Origin: Betaproteobacteria bacterium
Lineage (GTDB): Bacteria > Pseudomonadota > Gammaproteobacteria > Burkholderiales > SG8-39
NCBI GenBank assembly: GCA_019245555.1
Contig: JAFARH010000020.1
Coordinates: 1-12,355, forward strand
Length of the DNA stretch: 12,355 nucleotides
Reading direction: 5' to 3'
Shown here: positions 6,770 through 12,355 of the stretch, one piece after another
Position numbering within the stretch: position 1 is the first letter of the stretch
Layout of the letters: every line of letters starts with the position of its first letter
The notes under the pieces: generated by a model
What the model was told of the DNA's origin: nothing
Databases searched by the model: none
What the model saw: only the letters and a program-made list of their open reading frames with translations
Made by a program: the position numbers and the translations under genes

Positions 6770-7687
6770 ATGGGCGGCATGAACCACGTCGAGGCTGTGC
6801 GCGGCTTCAACCGCTTCTACACGCGCCGCATCGGCGTGGTGAAGCCCGGCATGGTCGGCAGCCCGTTCACGCTCGCCGAAGCGCGCGTCCTCTATGCGCT
6901 TGGCCGGGACGGCGAGACGACCGCGACGGCCATCGGCCGCGAGTTGTCGCTCGACCTCGGCTACCTGAGCCGCCTGCTACAGACGCTGCGGCGCCGCGGC
7001 CTGATCCAGGCGAAGCGGGCGACGCACGATGCGCGGCACCAGCACCTGACGCTGACGGGCAAGGGTCGCAAGGCTTTTACCCTGATCGATTCGCGCTCGC
7101 GCGATGAGATGGCGCAAATGCTCGCGCCGCTCGAGGCGAAGGAGCGGGGGCGGCTGGTTTCCGCGATGCAGACCGTCGAGGCACTGCTGAAGAGCGACAA
7201 GGCACCCGGCGAGATCACGCTGCGCGAGCACCGGCCGGGCGACATGGGCTGGGTGGTCGAGCGCCACGCCGTGCTCTACAACCAGCAGGACGGCTGGGGC
7301 CTCGCGTTCGAGGCGCTGGTCGCCGGCATCGTCAAGGACTTCATCGACGACTTCGACGCCCGGCGGGAGCACTGCTGGATCGCCGAGCGTAACGGCGAGC
7401 GGCTGGGCTGCGTCTTCGTGGTGAACGACAAGGGCAACGCGCGGCTGCGGCTACTGCTGGTCGAGCCCTCCGCACGCGGCACCGGCCTCGGCCGGCGCCT
7501 GGTGGACGAGTGCATCCGCTTCTCGCGCGAGAAGGGCTACAAAAAGCTCGTGTTATGGACGCACGCCCACCTCTTGGCGGCGCGCGCGATCTACGCCAAG
7601 ACCGGCTTCAGGAAGCTGAAGAAGACCGAGGTGCACGACACCTTCGGCCCGCGCGCGGTAAGCGAATTCTGGGAGTTGGTTCTTTAA
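6770..7687 (+). CDS. MarR-GNAT fusion: transcriptional regulator with acetyltransferase domain
   Basis: A 305-residue two-domain cytoplasmic protein. Residues about 1-145 form a MarR winged helix: LAEARVLYAL (35-44), recognition-helix region LDLGYLSRLLQTLRRRGLI (61-79), and wing about KRATHDARHQHLTLTGKG (82-99). Residues about 148-305 form a GNAT N-acetyltransferase domain with the acetyl-CoA loop ARGTGLG (235-241) and a typical IYAKTGFRKLKKTE end motif (274-287). This fusion is a known architecture; it probably senses or modifies a small molecule while controlling transcription. Start is either ATG 6770 or ATG 6779 (MNHVEAVRGF), with no good ribosome site for either. Its likely target is the divergent SDR gene and itself through the inverted repeat. 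Its TAA overlaps the stop codon of the convergent diguanylate cyclase. The substrate is unknown. Confidence 0.9.
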   Translation: MGGMNHVEAVRGFNRFYTRRIGVVKPGMVGSPFTLAEARVLYALGRDGETTATAIGRELSLDLGYLSRLLQTLRRRGLIQAKRATHDARHQHLTLTGKGRKAFTLIDSRSRDEMAQMLAPLEAKERGRLVSAMQTVEALLKSDKAPGEITLREHRPGDMGWVVERHAVLYNQQDGWGLAFEALVAGIVKDFIDDFDARREHCWIAERNGERLGCVFVVNDKGNARLRLLLVEPSARGTGLGRRLVDECIRFSREKGYKKLVLWTHAHLLAARAIYAKTGFRKLKKTEVHDTFGPRAVSEFWELVL

Positions 7688-8757
7688 GCCGGCGCCGCGC
7701 GGAACTTGACCGTGCGGTTGCGTCCGTCTTGCTTGGCTGAATAAAGCGCGCCGTCGGCGTGTGCTGCGAGGGCATCGAGCGTCGCGCCATCTTCCGGATA
7801 GCTGGCGAGCCCGATGCTGACGCTCGAGGTGACCTCGCGGTTGCCGGTCTGGATCGGCGCGCCGTGCACCCGGCCACGGATGCGTTCCGCGACTTCGAGA
7901 GCACCCTTCGCCGGCGTGTCGGGCAGGAGCACGATGAACTCGTCACCGCCGTAGCGCGCCGCTACGTCGGTGAAGCGGAGCTCGGCCTGGATGGAGAGCG
8001 CGAGATGGCGCAGGAGGTCGTTGCCCGCCGCATGGCCATGCGCATCGTTCACCGTCTTCAGGTTGTCGCAATCGATCATCAGCACGCTGGTCGGACGGCC
8101 GTGACGCGCTGCCTGTGCGAAGAGGCGGTTGGCGGCGATGGCAAAGCCGCGCACGTTGAGCAGCCCGGTCATCTCGTCGGTTTCCGAGAGGACCTTGGCG
8201 CGCGCGAGGCCGTAGCGGATGTCGGCCGAGAACATGGTCGTGATGTAGGCGACGAGCAACACGGGCGCGATCTGCGCGATGAACGCGCCGATGAAGGGCA
8301 GCGAGATCAGGTCCGGAGCGACCGTGCCGCTCAGCAGGAGGTAGCACGCAGCGATGAGTGCGACCGTAAGAAGAGTGAAGACCTTGCCGAGCGTCAGCGC
8401 GGAAGTGATCACCGGCAGGAGGAACGCGTTAAGGAGCGGGCTGGCCAGGCGGTTCGTGTACCAGAGCACCCAGGTGATGAACGCGACCATGCCGACCGTC
8501 TCGAACGCGATCTTCCAGCGCGTCTCGTGCTTGTAGAAGTTCGCGTAGCGGAAAGTCATGACGAGCGCCGCGTAGAAGAAAAGACCCGACGAGATCGCCG
8601 CGTTCGATTCCGAATCCTTGTGCGTGCCGCCGAAGATGAGGTAGAGCAGGACGAGGATGAGCAGCAGCCAGTGGATCTCGGCCACGGTGCGCGAGATGCC
8701 GCGAAGCTCTTCCTGTTCGATCGAGACTGGCGTCTCGGTTTTGGACGCTCTTAGCAC
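7684..8757 (-). CDS. Membrane diguanylate cyclase (GGDEF)
   Basis: Makes the second messenger cyclic-di-GMP from two GTP at the inner membrane. The 357-residue product has six predicted membrane helices (about 28-44, 52-69, 86-100, 106-122, 126-144 and 150-172), then a linker and a GGDEF domain from about 185. The signature YGGDEF is intact (GGDEF 270-274), so it should be active. An RxxD inhibitory site (RFTD, 261-264) lies exactly five residues before it, predicting product feedback inhibition. MIDCDNLKTVND (227-238) is the usual metal and substrate block, and no EAL domain follows. The GTG start at 8757 has GGGGAA close upstream. The membrane part is not a sensor domain I can name; it resembles the uncharacterised multi-TM heads of many cyclases. 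Confidence 0.93.
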   Translation of the reverse strand: MLRASKTETPVSIEQEELRGISRTVAEIHWLLLILVLLYLIFGGTHKDSESNAAISSGLFFYAALVMTFRYANFYKHETRWKIAFETVGMVAFITWVLWYTNRLASPLLNAFLLPVITSALTLGKVFTLLTVALIAACYLLLSGTVAPDLISLPFIGAFIAQIAPVLLVAYITTMFSADIRYGLARAKVLSETDEMTGLLNVRGFAIAANRLFAQAARHGRPTSVLMIDCDNLKTVNDAHGHAAGNDLLRHLALSIQAELRFTDVAARYGGDEFIVLLPDTPAKGALEVAERIRGRVHGAPIQTGNREVTSSVSIGLASYPEDGATLDALAAHADGALYSAKQDGRNRTVKFRAAPA

Positions 8758-8761
8758 TGAC

Positions 8762-8781
8762 TTCCCCTCGAATTTCCCCTG
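8762..8781 (-). repeat. Double AGGGGAA motif before the diguanylate cyclase gene
   Basis: On the minus strand this reads CAGGGGAAATTCGAGGGGAA, ending four bases before the GTG start at 8757. The second half is a plausible Shine-Dalgarno site. The first half repeats it twelve bases earlier. The arrangement matches the leader of the MAPEG gene except for a two-base insertion. Confidence 0.35.
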
Positions 8782-8807
8782 GCGACCTGCAGTTATTATC
8801 CATCGCC

Positions 8808-9575
8808 ATGAACCTCTCCGCCACGGGATTACGCGTGCTCGTCACCGCCGGCGCCGCCGGGATCGGCCGGGCGATTGCTCAAACATTCGTTGACAACGGC
8901 GCTCGCGTGCACGTCTGCGATGTGGATGAGCGTGCGCTCGCTGCAGTGCCCGCAAGAGTTACGAAGACGCGCGCCGACGTCGCCAATCTGATGGATGTCG
9001 ACCGCCTGTTCGATGATGTAAGGCGCGAGCTCGGCGGCCTTGACGTGCTCGTCAACAATGCCGGCATCGCCGGCCCGACCGCGAAGGTCGAGGACATCAA
9101 GCCGGAGGACTGGGATCGCTGCCTCGCGGTCGATCTCAACGGCATGTTTTACTGCACGCGCAAAGCGATGCCGATGATCAAGGCTGCCGGTGGCGGCAGC
9201 ATTGTCAACCTCTCGTCAGCAGCTGGATTGCACGGTTTCCCGCAGCGCTCGCCTTATTGCGCCGCGAAGTGGGGCGTGGTGGGATTCACCAAGAGTCTTT
9301 CGGTGGAAGCCGGACCCGACAAGGTGCGCGTCAACTGTATCTGCCCGGGAATTGTCGAGGGCGAGCGTATCGATCGGGTCGTCGAGGCGAAAGCGAAATC
9401 GCTCGGCGTGAGCCGCGAAGCCTTTCTCGACAAGTTCCTCGACACCACCAGCATGCGCTCGACCGTCAGCGCGCAGGAGATTGCCAACATGGCGTTCTTC
9501 CTCGCTACCGACGCCGGCAAGCACATTACCGGCCAGGCGCTCGCTGTCGACGCGGGCGTGCGCTACCTGGTCTAG
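8808..9575 (+). CDS. SDR family NAD(P)-dependent oxidoreductase
   Basis: A 255-residue classical short-chain dehydrogenase. The cofactor loop reads TAGAAGIG (13-20), with Ala replacing the usual second Gly of TGxxxGIG. An Asp at the end of strand 2 (CDVDE, D38) favours NAD(H) over NADP(H). NNAG is at 83-86, and the catalytic set is S136 or S137, Y150 and K154 (YCAAK). The C-terminal block HITGQALAVDAGVRYL is typical. The substrate cannot be read from the sequence; GIVEGERIDR (181-190) occurs in SDRs often left unnamed. The ATG lacks a Shine-Dalgarno site; TATTAT at 8794-8799 would put a transcription start about two bases before the ATG, but no -35 partner is visible. It is divergent from the diguanylate cyclase (50-base gap) and ends three bases before the convergent zinc-ribbon gene. 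Confidence 0.9.
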   Translation: MNLSATGLRVLVTAGAAGIGRAIAQTFVDNGARVHVCDVDERALAAVPARVTKTRADVANLMDVDRLFDDVRRELGGLDVLVNNAGIAGPTAKVEDIKPEDWDRCLAVDLNGMFYCTRKAMPMIKAAGGGSIVNLSSAAGLHGFPQRSPYCAAKWGVVGFTKSLSVEAGPDKVRVNCICPGIVEGERIDRVVEAKAKSLGVSREAFLDKFLDTTSMRSTVSAQEIANMAFFLATDAGKHITGQALAVDAGVRYLV

Positions 9576-9578
9576 CGG

Positions 9579-9836
9579 CTAGCGCAGGAACTTGTCGCAG
9601 GCCTGCTTACTGGCAACGAAATACGGCGGGTCGCCTCGCTCCGGGCTGTCCTGGCTCTTGATCATCGCGATGCGACGCGAACAACGCGGGCACTTCATGA
9701 ACGGGCCGTTCTGGTCGTTCGTGATGGCAGGGCTGTCCTTGGTCAGCCGCCAGCCGCCGCGCACGTCCGGTTCAAGGGCATAGAGGAGCTGCTTGCAGCA
9801 AGGACACAGAATCGCTCGCAGGGTCGCTTCGGTCAT
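9579..9836 (-). CDS. Small zinc-ribbon-like protein, 85 aa
   Basis: From ATG 9836 the product is 85 residues with two CxxC knuckles, CPCC (11-14) and CPRC (49-52), 34 residues apart, the layout of a zinc ribbon. The rest is polar and short, with no membrane segment or signal peptide, and the tail is basic. I do not recognise a named family. The frame is open upstream with an ATG at 9869 (96 aa) and a TTG at 9908 (109 aa). I prefer 9836 because the first knuckle follows soon after and the added residues look unstructured, but no start has a good ribosome site. It lies 85 bases downstream of the GNAT gene on the same strand and may be co-transcribed with it. Nucleic-acid or protein binding is possible but not shown. 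Confidence 0.62.
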   Translation of the reverse strand: MTEATLRAILCPCCKQLLYALEPDVRGGWRLTKDSPAITNDQNGPFMKCPRCSRRIAMIKSQDSPERGDPPYFVASKQACDKFLR

Positions 9837-9921
9837 GACGGTCTTGTTCTTTGGAAAAATGGCGCGCATATTAAGACCGTTGCAGGCCGGCTGCGTAAGC
9901 GTTTGCAATGAACGGTAGTCG

Positions 9922-10413
9922 CTAGCGAACGCGCGCCATGACGTAGCAGTCAGCGAACTCGCCGTCGCGGAACGCGTATTTCTTGTGCGTGCCTTCGATG
10001 GCGAAGCCGAGCTTCTTGTAGAGCTTCACCGCCCGCTCGTTGTCGATGAAGACGGTGAGCTCGAGCCGGGAAAGGTTGAGCCAGTTGTCGGCGACGTCGA
10101 TCAACGCCTTCATGAGCGCGGTGCCGACGCCTTTGGCGTGCCACTTCTCGTCGACGATCAGGCCGACGTAGCCGGCATGGCGGCGCCGCGGCGATGCGGG
10201 GAAGAGATCGAAGCCGCCCATGCCGACGATCTCGCCTTCGACGCTGGCGACGAGCTGGTAGCGCTCGTCGCCGAAGGCCTCGAGGCGCTTCTTCCACATT
10301 TCTTCCGAGGGAAACGGCACTTGCAGCGTTCCGCGCAGCACGTTGGGCTGCGAGAAGATTTGCTGCACTGCTTTGTAGTCGCCGGGCTCGACGCGGCGGA
10401 TTTCGATCTTCAC
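9922..10413 (-). CDS. GNAT N-acetyltransferase, YhhY/AaaT-like
   Basis: A 163-residue acetyl-CoA-dependent N-acetyltransferase. The pattern closely follows E. coli YhhY (AaaT, reported to acetylate L-amino acids such as phenylalanine and methionine): IEIRRVEPGDYKAVQQIFSQP at 3-23, TLQVPFPSEEMW at 29-40, VGLIVDEKWHAKGVGTALMKALIDVADNW at 83-111, RLELTVFIDNERAVKLYKKLGFAIEGTHKKYAFRDGEFADCYVMARV to the end. The acetyl-CoA loop is HAKGVG (92-97), with His where Q or R is common. I chose GTG 10413, which has AGGGA seven bases upstream. The frame is open to 10533, but the longer form would cross the promoter and start of the divergent BKACE gene. Substrate by family only. Confidence 0.85.
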   Translation of the reverse strand: MKIEIRRVEPGDYKAVQQIFSQPNVLRGTLQVPFPSEEMWKKRLEAFGDERYQLVASVEGEIVGMGGFDLFPASPRRRHAGYVGLIVDEKWHAKGVGTALMKALIDVADNWLNLSRLELTVFIDNERAVKLYKKLGFAIEGTHKKYAFRDGEFADCYVMARVR

Positions 10414-10435
10414 AATACGTCCCTGACTTTCCTGA

Positions 10436-10459
10436 GGTAATCCAAAGGGTAATCCAAAG
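10436..10459. repeat. Perfect 12-bp tandem repeat (GGTAATCCAAAG x2)
   Basis: The unit GGTAATCCAAAG occurs twice head to tail without a mismatch at 10436-10447 and 10448-10459. It occupies nearly half of the 52-base gap between the divergent GNAT gene (start 10413) and the BKACE gene (start 10466), ending six bases before the latter's ATG. It could be a doubled regulator site or a recent slippage duplication. There is no Shine-Dalgarno site for the BKACE gene within it. Confidence 0.85.
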
Positions 10460-10465
10460 CTAACT

Positions 10466-11401
10466 ATGGCAGCAGCGCAAGGCAAGGTCATCATCACGTG
10501 CGCGGTAACGGGCTCGATCCACACGCCGACCATGTCGCCCTATCTTCCCATCACGCCGGACGAGATCGCCGATGCGGCCATCGCCGCCGCCGAGGCCGGA
10601 GCCTCGATCGTGCACCTGCACGCGCGCGACTCCAAGGACGGTCGGCCGACGCAGGATCCGGAGCTCTTCAGGAAGTTTGCGACGAAGATCAAGGCGGCGA
10701 GCGATGTGGTGATCAACTTCACCACGGGCGGCGCGCCGACGATGTCGATCGAGGAGCGGCTGCAGCCAACGCTCAAGCTGAAGCCTGAAGTCGCGTCGCT
10801 CAACATGGGATCGATGAACTTCGGCCTCTACGAGATGCTCGGGCGCTACAAGGAGTTCAAGCACGACTGGGAGAAGCCGTATCTCGCGGGGTCCGACGAT
10901 CGCATCTTCAAGAACACCTTCAAGGACATCGCCTACATCCTCGAATCGTGCGCCGAGAACGACACGCGCTTCGAGATCGAGTGCTACGACATCGGTCATC
11001 TCTACGTCGCCGCGCACTTCGTCGACCGGCGGCTGCTCAAGCCGCCGCTCTTCATCCAGTCGGTGTTCGGCATCCGCGGCGGCATCGGTCCGCATCCGGA
11101 AGACGTCATGCACATGAAGCGCACCGCCGACCGCCTGTTCGGCGAGGCCTATCACTGGTCCGTGCTCGGCGCGGGCCGCAACCAGATGTTCATCGCCGCG
11201 ATGAGCGCGGTGATGGGTGGCAACGTCCGCGTCGGCCTCGAAGACAGCCTCTGGCTCGGCCGCGGCCAGCTCGCAAAATCCAACGCCGAGCAGGTGGCGA
11301 AGGCGCGCCGCATCCTGGAGGAGCTAGGCCTTTCCGTGGCCACGCCGAACGATGCGCGCGACATGCTCAAACTAAAAGGGGGAAGGAATGTGGCTTTTTA
11401 G
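10466..11401 (+). CDS. BKACE family beta-keto acid cleavage enzyme (DUF849)
   Basis: BKACE enzymes, founded on 3-keto-5-aminohexanoate cleavage enzyme Kce, use Zn and acetyl-CoA to cleave beta-keto acids into acetoacetate and a CoA ester. The 311-residue product shows VIITCAVTG (8-16), TPDEIADAA, the zinc motif HLHARD (H50 and H52), NFTTGG (84-89), SLNMGSMNFG (111-120), FGIRGGIGPHPEDVMHM (201-217) and GGNVRVGLEDS (251-261), whose E259 is the likely third metal ligand. Length is slightly above the usual 270-300. The specific keto acid is unknown, as substrate classes within the family differ by pocket residues. It overlaps the following Bug binding-protein gene by 14 bases, so the two are very probably co-transcribed. 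A lysine-degradation role is not supported by the neighbours. Confidence 0.92.
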   Translation: MAAAQGKVIITCAVTGSIHTPTMSPYLPITPDEIADAAIAAAEAGASIVHLHARDSKDGRPTQDPELFRKFATKIKAASDVVINFTTGGAPTMSIEERLQPTLKLKPEVASLNMGSMNFGLYEMLGRYKEFKHDWEKPYLAGSDDRIFKNTFKDIAYILESCAENDTRFEIECYDIGHLYVAAHFVDRRLLKPPLFIQSVFGIRGGIGPHPEDVMHMKRTADRLFGEAYHWSVLGAGRNQMFIAAMSAVMGGNVRVGLEDSLWLGRGQLAKSNAEQVAKARRILEELGLSVATPNDARDMLKLKGGRNVAF

Positions 11402-12341
11402 GTTTCTGCTGCTCGCTTGCCTGGCGTGTTCCGTCCAGGCGCAGGAATGGCCGACGAAGGTCGTCAAGTTCGTCTCGCCATATCCGCCGGGCGGCTCGGT
11501 CGATCCGCTCGCGCGCATCCTTGCAGCCAAGCTCACCGATTCGCTGAAGCAGCAGTTCATCGTCGAGAATCGCACCGGCGCGTCGGGCGTCATTGGCACC
11601 GACTACGTCGCGAAGAGCGCGCCGGATGGGTACACGTTCGTCTTCATCTTCGACACGCACGCCGTGCACCAGGCGCTGAATCCCAATCTGCCGTTCGATC
11701 CGGTGAAAGACTTCGCGCCGGTGATGATCGTTGGCGACGCGCCGATGGCGATCACCACCGCTACGACGAAGCCGTACAAGAACTTCGCCGATGTGCTGGC
11801 CGCGGCGAAGGCCAAGCCGGACACGGTCACGATGGGCAATGTCGGCAATGGCTCGCTCGCTCACCTCGCCACGATCCTGCTCAACCAAGCGGCAGGCGTT
11901 AAGTTCGTTCCGGTGCCCTATAAGGGCGGTGGTCCGCTCTCGACCGACGCGATGGGCGGACAGGTCGAGCTCGCCATGGCCTCGACTGCGGCGCAGGCGC
12001 AGCACGTGCGGAACGGAAAGTTGCGCGCACTGGTCCTCACTGGCGACAAGCGCTCGCACACCATGCCGGAGGTGCCGATCCTGAAAGAGAGCGGCATCGA
12101 CCTGGTGGCGAATGCCTGGTGGGGCATCCTCGCTCCCGCGAAGACGCCGCGTCCGATCATCGACAAGTTCCACGCGGAGCTCGTAAAGGCGATCAATCTG
12201 CCCGACGTCACCAAGACGCTCACCGAGACGCTCGGCATGGACGTGCGTGTGTTGAGCCCGGAAGCAACCGAGAAGTGGATCGTCGACAACGTGGCGCGTT
12301 GGGGCAAGGTCGTCAGGGAGAACAATATCCGCGCCGAATAA
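11388..12341 (+). CDS. Bug/TctC family tripartite tricarboxylate transporter binding protein
   Basis: A periplasmic solute-binding protein of the Bug family, which captures carboxylates and related small molecules. The 317-residue product has a signal peptide (residues 1-18, probable cut after VQA) and the family text: WPTKVVKFVSPYPPGGSVDPLAR (21-43), ENRTGASGVIGTDYVAKSAPDGYT (60-83), LPFDPVKDFAPV (101-112), PYKGGGPLSTDAMGGQVELA and WWGILAPAKTPRPIIDKFHAEL. The start is well supported by a purine-rich Shine-Dalgarno run (GGGGGAAGGA) directly upstream, inside the end of the BKACE gene. No TctA or TctB membrane partners are in the window, as is usual for orphan Bug proteins. It probably delivers the BKACE substrate or its precursor; the ligand is unknown. 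Confidence 0.94.
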   Translation: MWLFRFLLLACLACSVQAQEWPTKVVKFVSPYPPGGSVDPLARILAAKLTDSLKQQFIVENRTGASGVIGTDYVAKSAPDGYTFVFIFDTHAVHQALNPNLPFDPVKDFAPVMIVGDAPMAITTATTKPYKNFADVLAAAKAKPDTVTMGNVGNGSLAHLATILLNQAAGVKFVPVPYKGGGPLSTDAMGGQVELAMASTAAQAQHVRNGKLRALVLTGDKRSHTMPEVPILKESGIDLVANAWWGILAPAKTPRPIIDKFHAELVKAINLPDVTKTLTETLGMDVRVLSPEATEKWIVDNVARWGKVVRENNIRAE

Positions 12342-12355
12342 CGGGCGCGGCGCGG

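Noticed and set aside
7759..8754. Plus-strand open frame of 331 aa
   Set aside because: Antisense to the diguanylate cyclase with its intact GGDEF motif. The product is Arg/Asp/Glu-rich and has no domain.
11367..12173. Minus-strand open frame of 268 aa
   Set aside because: Antisense to the Bug binding-protein gene, which has a strong ribosome site and full family motifs.
1..12355. Search for CRISPR arrays, tRNA/rRNA genes, IS ends, toxin-antitoxin or phage-defence genes
   Set aside because: No regularly spaced repeats, no transposase or nuclease signature, no tRNA-like cloverleaf and no toxin-antitoxin-sized gene pair with known motifs were seen.

Overview
The window is high-GC and gene-dense. 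It reads as a chromosomal segment of a betaproteobacterium, most likely of the Burkholderiales or an environmental relative. The strongest pointer is a Bug/TctC-type periplasmic binding protein, a family greatly expanded in Burkholderiales. A signal-peptide cyclase, a BKACE (DUF849) enzyme, a MipA/OmpV outer-membrane protein and a PrkA kinase fit the same picture. I see no tRNA, rRNA, CRISPR array, IS element or phage gene.

Layout. (1) 1-1758, minus: PrkA serine protein kinase, with its C-terminus beyond the window edge. (2) 1983-2336, plus: a conserved small hypothetical, divergent from prkA and followed by a terminator-like hairpin. (3) 2552-2938, plus: a MAPEG membrane protein, tail-to-tail with an exported cyclase-family hydrolase (2916-3995, minus). 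(4) 4025-6017, plus: an outer-membrane MipA-like barrel with an extra C-terminal domain, overlapping a ModA-like binding protein that lacks a signal peptide. (5) 5980-6723, minus: a KduD-like SDR dehydrogenase, divergent from a MarR-GNAT fusion (6770-7687, plus) across a short region holding a perfect MarR-type inverted repeat. (6) 7684-8757, minus: a six-TM diguanylate cyclase, divergent from a second SDR (8808-9575, plus). (7) 9579-9836 and 9922-10413, minus: a zinc-ribbon-like protein and a YhhY-type GNAT acetyltransferase. (8) 10466-12341, plus: a BKACE enzyme overlapping a Bug solute-binding protein, apparently one transcription unit for uptake and cleavage of an unknown carboxylate.

No single operon unifies the window. 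It is a mosaic of one- and two-gene units with stress/signalling functions (PrkA, diguanylate cyclase, MarR-GNAT) and small-molecule metabolism (cyclase, two SDRs, BKACE plus Bug). It is very compact: three convergent pairs overlap at their 3' ends, and most divergent pairs are separated by only 29-52 bp. I found no clear new defence or mobile system. The points most worth a second look are the possible double-domain outer-membrane protein, the MarR operator whose predicted promoter would give a leaderless SDR mRNA, the exact 12-bp tandem repeat before the BKACE gene, and the His-to-Gln changes in the cyclase metal motif.
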